Assembly: GCA_027575805.1 (NCBI GenBank) | Contig: JANBPU010000282.1 | Span: forward strand, 1 to 20,049 | DNA from: Mycoemilia scoparia | Taxonomy: Eukaryota; Kickxellomycota; Kickxellomycetes; Kickxellales; Kickxellaceae | Length of the DNA: 20,049 nt | Direction: 5' to 3' | Shown: positions 1-8,830 of the stretch, piece by piece | How the letters are laid out: each line of letters starts with the position of its first letter | Numbering within the stretch: the stretch's first letter is position 1 | Program-made: the position numbers and the translations under genes | The notes under the pieces: generated by a model | What the model saw: only the letters and a program-made list of their open reading frames with translations | Database searches by the model: none | What the model was told of the DNA's origin: nothing

Positions 1-71
1 CAGGCCATCACGAGCTTAACTACGATGATCGGACGGGGTATCGGTGTGATCTCGTGTGAATGGCCGCAACT
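1..71 (-). rRNA. 5S ribosomal RNA gene, 5' part only (cut by window edge)
   Basis: Read on the minus strand from 71 downward, this is the first 71 or so of about 118 nucleotides of a 5S rRNA. It starts AGTTGCGGCCATTC, contains CCCCGTCCGATC, and ends with the internal-promoter segment GTAGTTAAGCTCGTGATGG followed by CCTG. These blocks sit in the order and spacing of eukaryotic 5S genes. The molecule is the RNA polymerase III product of the large ribosomal subunit. The 3' part lies outside the window, so it cannot be judged whether the gene is intact. The exact 5' end is inferred from the family. It seems to be a single dispersed copy rather than part of a tandem array, because protein-coding genes follow. 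Confidence 0.88.
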
Positions 72-124
72 CGAAATTTATTTTTCTGGCTCCTCCACAT
101 GAACTGCTAATTATTTAATTCTAC

Positions 125-265
125 GATTTAATCACCATCTTGATTTCCATCCAAACCTTGTATGCCCAAATCTCTTATTGAAAGATTGAATACATGCATT
201 GGAAGCGAATCCAGCATCACCCACATAACATTATTCCCCTCCATACATTAAACCAACTCTGGTTA
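125..265 (+). repeat. Left arm of a ~141-bp inverted repeat that spans the window
   Basis: The bases from 125 to about 265 reappear as the reverse complement at 19909-20049, with no gaps and about three mismatches (near 201, 209 and 213). The arms are more than 19 kb apart. This copy lies 53 bp upstream of the 5S rRNA start. No coding capacity or terminal motif was recognised. It may be a dispersed repeat attached to 5S copies, or an unclassified transposon end. Confidence 0.9.
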
Positions 266-372
266 TATTTCCCTTAAAACTAATAAAATCCATAGATATT
301 AAGAGTGAATTATTAAAACTACAACTAGTAATTATTGGGAAGGCTCTTTATTTGGGCTTTTTACCTTTTATA

Positions 373-467
373 AGGGCGATTACTTTTGAAGGGTTAGCCA
401 CACATTTGGCTGTGATTGCCCCTTCATCATTGGTCATCAAAAGATACCCTTAAATTATTATTACCCA
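373..467. mobile_element. MITE-like element, copy A (95 bp, degenerate)
   Basis: The left end AGGGCGATTACTTTTGAAGG and the right end, which reads TGGGTAATAATAATTTAAGG in reverse complement, match the terminal inverted repeats of four other copies in the window. The interior shares the stretch CATTTGGCTGTGATT with copy C. There is no coding capacity, as expected of a non-autonomous element. It lies in the promoter region of the HECT gene, about 175 bp before its start. No target-site duplication is evident. Confidence 0.6.
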
Positions 468-640
468 TTTAACACTATCATATTCAATAAAGGACCATGG
501 TAGTAACCTAATCAAATTATGATTTGATATATAACAGTTAGGTCATCACAATACCATCTATGCTACCTTCTAGTCTTTCCTATTTATTTATTTATTTTTA
601 AGTTTTTGGTCAAACTACATACTCTTATTTAACTATCCAA

Positions 641-3600
641 ATGTCAACCCGAGGTACACGCAGGAGCAGCAAACGTAAAGCCTCGCTTGAAGCTGTCAAA
701 GATACTTCTAAAGTCACAAAAAACACTTTTACGGAAAAAGGTATCATGAATTGGCCTTTACTTGTGAATGCACTGACGAATTCTATAACTTGAGAAAGCC
801 ATACTAACTATTCTACAACATTCAATTATGATAAAGATACCGAGGAGCATTTTCAGCAAGGCGATGTCATTTTAATGGCACTTGTAGACCAATTTTCGAT
901 ATTAGACCCCTCCCAAGCTAATGATAAAAAGAATATAATTGAAGGCATATTCGGCTCTCCTGATGATTTGTATGAAGCACTACGTGTAGTAAGTATTATT
1001 ATTGTTTATTTATCGGTACTCGAAGCATACATTGCCAACTATAGCTTTTATGAAACAAAGTTTCTATTCACAACTCTAGAAGAATCCAACTATAACCCAT
1101 CAGATGCCAATTGGTCAGGCGAAGCTGCGACTTGTTTATGCTGCTATCGAAAAGGTATGAATCAAAGCAATCTTCAAATAATTTATAAAGGTCATGTCGT
1201 GTTTCCTGTATTGACATTTGCCAATTATTTGTAGATGGATGACACCATGATAACTCTAACCAAGAAAAAAATACTAGAGCTTGTTCATTCAATTTCAGCG
1301 CCATCAACACTAGACCCATTCCATAGAGCAGTTGTTTTATACGTACTGTTACTGGTGAGTGTATTATTCAACTCCAAGTATAAACAATCAATTATATTTC
1401 CACAAATGCAATATCAAACAGTTTCGAATACCATATATCTTTATCATTTTTAGAGCCCATGGACATTGGATGTCCTTGAAGATATGGATAAGCCCGAACC
1501 ATTGATAGTCAAAATTTCTCAAGTAATGCTGGAGCTAAGCAACCAATTGCAGACAAGAATCCTTGATTGGCTACATGTATCGTGGCAAGAAACCTTCCAA
1601 CTTGAATTGATAGATACTGACAACAATGATAAAGAGATGTCACCTACAAGCCCGACAAGTACAAATTTGCTTACTATTACTACACCCAATTCTGCATCAA
1701 CGGTGATTTCTCCCACTACTAGTACTACCACAATCATGACCAGATCCAGATCAAAGCGGGGTAGACCACCAAAGTATAGTCAGAATCCTGGTCAAATTAA
1801 TAGGGATGAGGCATTAGAACTATTCAAGAAAGTATTGAAAGGTTTTGATGACCTTTCTAATGCACAAATAGCCAGAAAAATAGAAACCCAGCAACAGCAA
1901 AACTACAACCAAACGCATCATCAATCTCCAAATAACATCAATCCTTTTTCAAGATACTTGATGAAGTTTCAGGATGGCCTATCATATATTTTAAAGGGAA
2001 TAGTCCAGGAATCTAATGGAAAGATTCAGTTGGCAATGAAGCACCCATCAGTAGAAAGTACAATACGCTGTATTGATTTGATGTGTAAGTTGTGGTTTCC
2101 TTTGTTTATTATCACGCCTGACCTGTAGATTATATATCTATACGTATATGTGCTAAAAAGAATCTCTTATACTCACATTAGATCAACACAACTTGACCTA
2201 TAAACTTATACCACCGACCTTATTCTATAATGATCAACTCTCTGAGGTTATTGATTTTCATTACGAGTATGGCTATTATAAAACGAATGAACCGTAAGTC
2301 AAACGCCCTAGTCAATGTCTTCATTATATCATTTTCGTTATGGCTATTTAATATTTGATGATAAATTTTGATATAGGAACTCGTGCTTAAATTTCCCATA
2401 TATTTTGAATCTGGCAGCGAAGTTTGAAGTTCTCCGTTATGAAAGTGCTATACAGATGAGAAACGAGCTACATGTAAGTCAATGACTACGCGATACTTTT
2501 ACACTTAATAGCATACATTCCAACTCATCTGATTCAATATTTCCTATTTATATTTATCATATTAATACAGGATACATTCTTTAGGGTCATGTTTGAAGGC
2601 GTAAAGTGCCCATACTTGGTATTGGAGATTCGAAGAGATCACTTGGTTAGAGATACAATGTACCAACTTGACATCAAGTCCAGTATGGACCTACGTAAGC
2701 AACTCAAAGTTCGATTTGTGGGCGAAGAGGGTGTTGACGAAGGCGGTGTTCAAAAGGAATTCTTTCAACTGCTTATAAGAGAAATATTCGATCCAAAATA
2801 TGGTTAGTACTTTACTTTATATGTATATTTAAAGCTGTTTCGTTTAAATGCTGTCCTGTTCTAACTTCTCCGTGTGGTATATTACTTCAAGGTATGTTCC
2901 AAATGAATGAGGAGTCTGGTCTGTATTGGTTTAAACCTCAAACGGTAATTGATGACAGCACGCTGGAGGAACTGAGACTAATGGGGCAACTGCTTGGTCT
3001 AGCTGTTTACAACGCGGTTATACTTGACACACACTTCCCTGTTGCAATGTACAAAAGGCTTGTCAACGAAAACGTAACCCTGGATGATGTCAAGCAACTT
3101 GATCCTCCATTGTATCGAAGCTTGAATCAAATACTGAACCATATGACAAGAGAGGAAATCGAAGCTTGTGATCGTGCATTTGAAGTCGACATGGATACTT
3201 TTGACAACAAAGGGTCAGTAGAGCTTGTAGAAGGAGGCTCCAATATTCCTTTGACTTACAGTAACCGTAGAGACTTTGTTGAAAGATATGTTGACTATCT
3301 ATTCAACAAGTCTTGTCAAAAGCAGCTCGAGGCTTTTCAGCAAGGATTTGATCGGATATGCCAAGACTCGATTATCAAGACTTATAGACCAGATGAGCTA
3401 GAATTATTGATCTGTGGAAGCTCTGATTTGGACTTTGAGGCACTCGAAAGCTCTGCCACGTATGATGGTGGCTACAACAGCGAGACTCCTGTAGTTAGGT
3501 AACTAGAATCTTCATTAATAATTAAGCTATATACACTGTGGTTTTTGATTTCAAAAAATCTCAACATTATCCTTTTTTTACACCTCGCTTTTACAGATAC

Positions 3601-3959
3601 TTCTGGGAGGTGGTCCAAGCATTTTCAGATGAACAAAGGAAAAAGCTGTTGTTCTTCACAACAGGAAGTGACCGTGTTCCAATCGGTGGTTTGGGGAAAA
3701 TGCCATTCGTAATAGCCAAGAATGGTGGTGATTCAGAAAGGTACGTTTATCACATAGGAATAAATAAGATCACTTCAATTCTTTTATCAAAGATGGATCA
3801 TTAAATCGCTTGGCATTACACTTACATATATCACATAGACTCCCTACATCACATACGTGCTTCAACGTCCTATTATTACCAGAATATGTTACAAAGGAGA
3901 AGTTACTTTCCAGACTAACAACTGCGATTAATAATGCTGAAGGATTCGGAATGATCTAA
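641..3959 (+). CDS. HECT-type E3 ubiquitin ligase, UBE3A/Hul4-like, with AT-hook-like motif
   Basis: The model has 11 exons: 641-740, 837-988, 1104-1154, 1235-1354, 1454-2084, 2182-2293, 2377-2473, 2571-2802, 2892-3498, 3597-3740 and 3839-3959. They join in phase to 788 codons. HECT ligases accept ubiquitin from an E2 on a catalytic cysteine and pass it to substrates. The C-terminal ~350 residues are a full HECT domain with [26 protein letters not shown]-like ([13 protein letters not shown]), [14 protein letters not shown] and the active-site TSHTCFN (Cys756, bases 3858-3860, 32 residues from the end as in human UBE3A). Upstream, [11 protein letters not shown] and the FGSP/AAIEK region match the UBE3A N-lobe flank. 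A Ser/Thr-rich linker carries KRGRPPK (residues 242-248). The UBE3A N-terminal AZUL zinc finger is not seen. The first intron uses a TACTAAC at 802-808. The N-terminal exons (1-4) are less certain than the rest. The likely cellular site is cytosol and nucleus. Confidence 0.9.
1754..1774 (+). other. AT-hook-like motif KRGRPPK in the HECT ligase linker
   Basis: These bases encode KRGRPPK, preceded by RSRS and followed by YSQNP. The Gly-Arg-Pro core flanked by basic residues is the classic minor-groove-binding AT-hook. It sits at the end of a low-complexity Ser/Thr/Pro stretch (about residues 203-237), in a probably disordered linker between the N-terminal helical region and the HECT domain. DNA binding is inferred from the motif alone. 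A short basic stretch like this could instead act as a nuclear localisation signal. Confidence 0.6.
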
Positions 3960-4178
3960 TGAAGTTCAACCCTCGAGCTTTCTACTTTTTCCAGATTTGT
4001 TTATTTAATTGTTAGCACTCTAAGCTACACATATTTAACCATAAAATACATCCCCATGGTTTAGTATGTCTTTTTGTTTATAATTAATTAGACAACTCAA
4101 ATTACAATACCTGCCACCAACTGAAGGCATTACATATCCTTCCAAACCAATCTTTCACACCTATCAACTTTAACAAGC
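3960..4178. other. HECT gene 3' flank and upstream region of a possible small gene
   Basis: About 220 bp of AT-rich sequence follow the HECT stop. No strict AATAAA was found near it. The end (about 4150-4178) is pyrimidine-rich with short A runs and looks like a fungal 5' leader ahead of the ATG at 4179. Confidence 0.4.
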
Positions 4179-4389
4179 ATGAGGACACCCCAAGGACCAG
4201 ATACGCATTCCAATGTTCAGGGTGAGTGTGAAGTATGACAAATATTTGTATGCATTAGTTTAAAGTTCAGTTGTGATTATTATGAAAATAGTAGTTAGTT
4301 AAGCAATAGGGGCAATATTAGAAGGTGAATTTGTGATGAGTTATTGTAATCAAAAGGAAAAATTTGAAAAAGCTTTGTTGAAGCGTTAA
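4179..4389 (+). CDS. Possible small two-exon gene (~40 residues), unknown function
   Basis: A good-context ATG (aagcATGAGG) opens 14 codons (MRTPQGPDTHSNVQ), which run into a consensus GTGAGT donor at 4222. A second open stretch joins in phase from an AG acceptor at 4309 (exon 4310-4389) and ends AILEGEFVMSYCNQKEKFEK plus ALLKR and stop. An acceptor at 4303 would add two residues. The product would be 40-42 residues: an acidic-to-basic amphipathic stretch with one Cys, no signal peptide and no membrane segment. I do not recognise a family. The acceptor lacks a clear pyrimidine tract, so this may be a chance model or a relic. Confidence 0.3.
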
Positions 4390-4608
4390 ACTGCGTGGGC
4401 TGGACATAACACATTAAGCGTGTCACAATTGATTGATTATCAACTAATGTTGGTAGGTACTTTGATTGCAATTACATTATAATAAAATGTGGTGTTGTCC
4501 TATAAAATTTTCCGAAGCACAATTAACCCTTCAGTAATATAACTGACACGCCGTCAGTGGTAGATCATTGCCAGCAACACACACGCACACGCATTCACTT
4601 TTGGGTGT

Positions 4609-5955
4609 TTAGTATTCAGCGATTTCCTCATCATCAGGAATGGAATCAGCACCAACTTCTTCGTAATCCTTCTCAAGAGCGGCCAAATCCTCACGGGCCT
4701 CGGAGAACTCGCCTTCCTCCATACCTTCACCGACGTACCAGTGGACAAAGGCACGCTTGGCGTACATGAGATCAAACTTGTGGTCAAGACGAGACCAAGC
4801 CTCACCGATGGCAGTGGTGTTAGAAAGCATGCAGACAGCGCGGGAGACCTTGGCAAGATCGCCACCTGGAACGTAGGCTGGTGGAGAGGCATTGATACCG
4901 ATCTTGAAACCAGTTGGGCACCAGTCGACAAACTGGATGGTGCGCTTGGCCTTCATCTTGGCAACAGCGTTGGTCACATCCTTGGGGATGATATCACCAC
5001 GGTACAAGAGACAGCAAGCCATGTACTTGCCGTTGGTAGGATCGCACTTAACCATCTGGTTACCAGTTTCAAAGCAATCTGAGGTGATCTGGTGGACATC
5101 AAGGTTCTCGTGCTGGGCCTTGTCAGCACCAATGATGGGGGCATAAGTGACAAGAGGGAAGTGAATTCTGGGGTAGGGAACCAAGTTGGTCTGGAATTCA
5201 GTCAAGTCAACGTTGAGGGATCCCTCGAAGCGAAGGGAGGCAGTGATGGAAGAAACAACCTGGGCAATGAGGCGGTTGAGATTTCTGAAAGAGGGGGTCT
5301 CAATACCGAGTCTCTTGTTGCAGATATCATATATAGCCTCGTTGTCGACCATGAATGAGCAGTCAGAGTGCTCAAGGGTGGTGTGTGTGGTCAAAATGGA
5401 GTTGTAGGGCTCAACAACAGCATTGGAAATCTGGGGAGCAGGGTAGACAGAGAACTCAAGCTTGGACTTCTTTCCGTAGTCAACGGAGAGGCGCTCCAGG
5501 AGGAGGGCACCAAAACCAGAACCAGTACCACCACCAAATGAGTGGAAGACAAGGAAACCCTGGAGACCAACGCAAGAGTCAGCAAGTCTGCGAATACGGT
5601 CGAGGACAGTGTCAATCAACTCCTTACCAATGGTGTAGTGGCCACGAGCGTAATTGTTAGCAGCATCTTCCTTTCCAGTAATGAGCTGTTCAGGATGGTA
5701 AAGTTTGCTGTACTCACCACTGCGAACTTCGTCAATAACAGTGGGTTCCAAATCTACAAACACGGCACGGGGTACGTGCTTTCCAGACCTAGTCTCAGAG
5801 AAGAAGGTCGAGAAGGACGAGTTTTGTGCGGGAACAACACCAGGGGCCGCCAAACCGTCGGGGTTGATGCCGTGCTCTAAGCAGTAAAGCTCCCAGCAAG
5901 AGTTACCGATTTGAACACCAGCCTGACCAATATGAACAGAGATAATTTCACGCAT
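4609..5955 (-). CDS. Alpha-tubulin
   Basis: This is a single open frame of 448 codons. The start at 5955 ([17 protein letters not shown]) is chosen because it is the universal tubulin N-terminus; the frame stays open 23 codons further upstream, but that part is 5' leader. The GTP-binding loop GGGTGSG is at residues 141-147, and the catalytic Glu of alpha subunits lies in DLTEFQTN (Glu253). The C-terminal tail is acidic and ends DDEEIAEY, keeping the terminal Tyr. Alpha-tubulin pairs with beta-tubulin to form microtubules. The Lys40 acetylation loop is altered: residues 34-47 have no lysine. Codon use is far more GC-ended than in the neighbours, which fits high expression. There are no introns, unlike most genes here. 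Tubulin families are multigene in many fungi, so no paralogue name is given. Confidence 0.97.
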   Translation of the reverse strand: MREIISVHIGQAGVQIGNSCWELYCLEHGINPDGLAAPGVVPAQNSSFSTFFSETRSGKHVPRAVFVDLEPTVIDEVRSGEYSKLYHPEQLITGKEDAANNYARGHYTIGKELIDTVLDRIRRLADSCVGLQGFLVFHSFGGGTGSGFGALLLERLSVDYGKKSKLEFSVYPAPQISNAVVEPYNSILTTHTTLEHSDCSFMVDNEAIYDICNKRLGIETPSFRNLNRLIAQVVSSITASLRFEGSLNVDLTEFQTNLVPYPRIHFPLVTYAPIIGADKAQHENLDVHQITSDCFETGNQMVKCDPTNGKYMACCLLYRGDIIPKDVTNAVAKMKAKRTIQFVDWCPTGFKIGINASPPAYVPGGDLAKVSRAVCMLSNTTAIGEAWSRLDHKFDLMYAKRAFVHWYVGEGMEEGEFSEAREDLAALEKDYEEVGADSIPDDEEIAEY

Positions 5956-7139
5956 TTTTAAAAAGTCAAATAGGAAAGCAAAAAAGAGATGATAATAATA
6001 AAGAGTTAAAAGAGGGGATAACAAAATATAATAGTGCTAGAGAAGAGAGAGAGGCCAGAGATAACAGGATAGGCTATAAAGAAAACAAATGTACAAAGCG
6101 TAATCCAAAGGACAGAGGCCAGCAGCAGGCAGAGAAGCAATGTGTGGCCAATCCTCAGGCGGAAAAGCTGTTTCCCACCATACACGGCACTATGCAGCCA
6201 TCAGTTCACAGGGAGAGCTCATGTTTATACCCACACACAGCACAACACAACAAAAGCCGTTCACTCTCAGCCCGCCTCATCACTATAAAATTACTACCAG
6301 CACCACCACAGAGCCATGCCCAGCTGGCTTGGCCTTGATTAGACAACAAAACGACTGGAGCTGGTGAAAACTCAGTGTGCTTTGATGGAAAGGAGGGCCG
6401 CGACAAAGCCTGTAAACCGCTGATGCTCCAAGCTGGTTGGCCAGTGTTGCTTTTGGGTATGAGGGCCCCTCTTCGTTTTTGGGCATTTGTTTTCGTTTGC
6501 TCCATGTCCAACAGCCCAATCAGAGTTCCCCACTGGCATAGGACCTTGCCACTTTGTGACCTTTAGACCTTGCAACCCGCCACATGCTTAAGCACCTAAT
6601 GTATATTTACTCACAAGCCGTCTCCAGCCCTTGAGGCCCAAGAAGATGTGGTATGAACATCATTCCCTTGACCAAACTTGAGGAAACAGAGTACAGAGCC
6701 CACAATGACGACGGTCCGGCTGCCATTGTCATCGTATATGCAAATACCCGCACGCCTTGGTATATTTATTTTTATACCCATCCACATATACAAGATCATT
6801 TAAATGTGTGAAAATGGATGTGGGCTGTACTTTAGCCAATACACCCATTCGCACCCACATACATTTCTTAAAAGCCACAACCTCCCACGATACACCCAAA
6901 ATCTTGACTATTCTCACTCTAATATTCTCCCGTATTGATGTCTCACTGGAAGAATGACTCTGTCAACTTTCATTATGTATAGCTGCAATAACAATGGAAT
7001 ATCCCTTTTTCTCCTTTCGCATCACAATCCCCTTCTGAAATGATTCTTGTGGATGATAACAATTTGCCACCATTCTATTTTATATACACAGCTTCACATT
7101 GATCAAGAACACCTGGTCTTTAGAAATGACCCTACCACA
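5956..7139 (-). promoter_or_regulatory. Alpha-tubulin upstream region (promoter and leader)
   Basis: Read on the minus strand, the 100 bp before the tubulin ATG are pyrimidine-rich (CT-rich around 6036-6060), like leaders of highly expressed fungal genes. TATA-like boxes read TATAAAC (about 6223-6229) and TTTATAG (about 6284-6290) on the minus strand; the distances do not decide which is used. From about 6100 to 6750 the sequence is richer in GC than the intergenic average. Several frames stay open here, but none resembles a protein. From 6750 to 7139 I see nothing definable. Confidence 0.4.
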
Positions 7140-7255
7140 TGGATCATAATTTTTGAAGGGTACCTTTTGGTGGCCAATAGTTAAAGGAGCAATCTCAGCC
7201 AAATGGATGGCCATCATTTACTATCAAATAGTTGCTCTTCAAAAATAACTACCCA
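7140..7255 (-). mobile_element. MITE-like element, copy E (116 bp)
   Basis: The terminal inverted repeats TGGATCATAATTTTTGAAGG (left) and TGGGTAGTTATTTTTGAAGA (right, reverse complement) are near-identical. The interior matches copies A and C only in reverse orientation (CATCCATTTGGCTGAGATT on the minus strand), so this copy is inverted relative to them. There is no coding capacity and no clear target duplication. Confidence 0.72.
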
Positions 7256-7533
7256 TATTCTCAATCCTTTTCCTTTATGTAGTATATGGGAAATCCTCTG
7301 CCAAAAGGGAACAAACGGGCACACTCACACATTCCCTGCAAATCAGCCCATAAGCTATGCATTTTAGCTGGAATCTCAGCGATGGTTGGCTGGTACCCAA
7401 GGGTATATCTTAGTACCCTTTTAGAGGAGACTGTTCTGCCATATATGTTTGTAAACGTCCTCTATAGTTTGTTAGTTTTTTGGGAGATATACATGGACAT
7501 TTATTCATCAATAGCGTAAACACCCTGGTAGCC

Positions 7534-7651
7534 ACTACCACATTATTATAAGATGATTAAGCATTTTATTACTCCTATGGAGGTAGCTGTATGCCACATA
7601 CACTAAAGTTGTGTTTACCAAATTAAATAAAATACTACCACATTATTATAA
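7534..7651. repeat. 18-bp direct repeat pair, 100 bp apart
   Basis: The string ACTACCACATTATTATAA occurs at 7534-7551 and again at 7634-7651. Next to each copy lie opposite-facing pieces GTAAACAC (about 7516) and GTGTTTAC (about 7611). The layout might be the footprint of an insertion or a replication-slippage duplication. No known element was recognised between the copies. Confidence 0.6.
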
Positions 7652-7682
7652 AGCAGTCACTAATTTTTTAGATACACCATAA

Positions 7683-8131
7683 TTGACAAATTTCTTCAGT
7701 TTCCCAAATTTTCAAAGACCTCTTTCTCGGTTCCTTTACACATGCACCAAAAGTTCGCACAAATTGGTTTATGTAATACTTTTATGGCATGGCCCTTATA
7801 TCTGTCTCAGGAAAACTGCCTTCAAGTACTTTTATCTTGGTGCTATTAAGAGATTGGGATGCTTCTATCAATTGGTAAACTATTATCGCTTATTGACAGC
7901 GGTTGCTGCCCTTGGCAAGCATTGTTTCCTTTACTGCCAACTCGTCAAGTTATACGCAGTCATATATTCGGGTGAACCGGCACATCAATAGGTAATTAAT
8001 CAGCACTTCTCAGTTCTAAAGCGCCTATTAAAATGCTTTACTGTTATTTTGAAGCAATTTGTTTTTGTTATTACTTCCACAATTACACAGCATATCTTTT
8101 TTGATTCTCAAACAGGCTTTGAATACTAAGC
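7683..8131 (+). other. Long open stretch with one stop, possible coding relic
   Basis: The frame is open from 7683 to 7991, interrupted by TAG, then open again to about 8131, which is unusual in AT-rich DNA. It has no ATG near its beginning. The translation is rich in aromatic residues and Leu (for example YQLVNYYRLLTAVAALGK) and matches no family I know. It could be a relic of a gene or transposon, or chance. Confidence 0.2.
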
Positions 8132-8400
8132 TGTCCTGCCCACTGCACTCTTTGTTGTATTTCAAGTTGGACAAAAATATGTAGGGTGGGTTGAAGTTCT
8201 ATTTAAAACAAAACACAGTTCCAATTTGTCACAAGACCTCAGACTATATACATACAGAAGTGTGACAGTTTAATCAAATACATCATGTGTGGCAAAAAAT
8301 AATGCAAGGTGGCTGTTTTTTGAAAGTCGTTGTTTTTAACACATTTTTCAATTACCCTAAAATTATATTTCTTTACAGTTACCAAAAAGTCTTATCGGGC

Positions 8401-8404
8401 AAAA
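8401..8404 (-). terminator. RNA polymerase III terminator of tRNA-Leu
   Basis: On the minus strand a T4 run follows the tRNA 3' end by four bases, which is a minimal polymerase III terminator. It is the first such run downstream of the gene. Confidence 0.6.
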
Positions 8405-8408
8405 GTAT

Positions 8409-8488
8409 TGATGAGAGTGGGATTCGAACCCACGCCCTTTCGGACCACGGCCTTAACGTGGCGCCTTAGACCACTCGGCCATCTCACC
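8409..8488 (-). tRNA. tRNA-Leu (anticodon AAG)
   Basis: On the minus strand the acceptor arms GGTGAGA and TCTCATC pair (one G-T), and the discriminator is A, as in leucine tRNAs. The D arm carries TGGCCGAGTGG (A box). The anticodon stem CCACG/CGTGG encloses the loop TTAAGGC, giving anticodon AAG, which reads CTT and, after A-to-I editing, CTC. The long variable arm (TCCGAAAGGGC) marks a class II tRNA. The T arm GTGGG-TTCGAAT-CCCAC contains a B box. No intron is present. It is divergent from HIS3, whose start is 342 bp away. Confidence 0.95.
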
Positions 8489-8830
8489 TATTCACTTTTC
8501 TGAGCTTGAAATCAGATATCCGTATTTATAGGATATGCAATTTTAATTCTCAACCAATAGTTTTTTAATGACTCAGCCTCTTATTCTCTTTTCCAATCAA
8601 TATTCACAACCACACTTTATCACTAAAGTTTATTATCACAATGACTTGGTATTTTTGTTGCTCTCTGTGGTTCAATAATATATTGCGCATACCTCACTCA
8701 CCTCACCAGCCCTCTTGTTTTCCTGATAAACAACCTTTTAACCGCCCCCTATTTATTTCAGACTTTCTCTCCTTTTTATTCATAAGCTATTTTTTGTCAG
8801 CACTTTTATATACCCTACTTCACACGCATC
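8489..8830 (+). promoter_or_regulatory. HIS3 promoter and leader
   Basis: This 342-bp gap lies between the divergent tRNA-Leu and HIS3. It holds a CCAAT (8553-8557), a perfect TGACTCA (8569-8575), pyrimidine-rich tracts around 8690-8775, and TTATATA at 8806-8812. The last is only about 20 bp before the ATG, so the true TATA element may lie further upstream. An ATG at 8641 opens a 75-codon frame overlapping the HIS3 start. It would be an upstream ORF only if the mRNA began before it. Confidence 0.5.
8569..8575 (+). promoter_or_regulatory. Gcn4/Cpc1-type general amino-acid control site
   Basis: TGACTCA is the palindromic core bound by the bZIP activator Gcn4 (Cpc1 in filamentous fungi), which induces amino-acid synthesis genes on starvation. 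It lies 256 bp before the HIS3 ATG and 81 bp beyond the tRNA-Leu 5' end. The sequence match is direct; use by this organism is inferred from the family. Confidence 0.7.

Larger units (their letters stand above)
72..640. other. Intergenic: 5S upstream flank, repeat arm, MITE copy A, HECT gene promoter
   Basis: Apart from the repeat arm (125-265) and MITE copy A (373-467), this AT-rich stretch holds no gene that I can support. The last 170 bp before the ATG at 641 contain T-rich runs (around 588-607) typical of a fungal promoter and leader. No clear TATA box or factor site was identified. Confidence 0.6.
7256..8400. other. Intergenic, no supported gene; direct repeat and one long open stretch
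   Basis: This kilobase holds an 18-bp perfect direct repeat (7534-7551 and 7634-7651). It also has a short inverted repeat AAGGGTA/TACCCTT around 7398-7419 and an unusually open plus-strand frame from 7683 to about 8131 with only one stop. No start codon, splice pattern or known domain supports a gene. It may include old mobile-element sequence. Confidence 0.4.

Noticed and set aside
741..794. A 54-nt first intron in the HECT gene
   Set aside because: The 741-836 alternative has a TACTAAC branch point and a length typical of the gene, and gives the same frame.
4554..5887. Many open frames opposite or out of phase with alpha-tubulin
   Set aside because: They are shadows caused by the biased codon use of tubulin; none resembles a protein.
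5956..6024. A 23-residue N-terminal extension of alpha-tubulin
   Set aside because: All tubulins start at MRE; the upstream part is an AT-rich leader that happens to stay open.
6206..6575. Overlapping minus-strand frames (60-100 codons) upstream of tubulin
   Set aside because: They overlap each other in several phases, show no domain, and lie in the GC-richer tubulin promoter.
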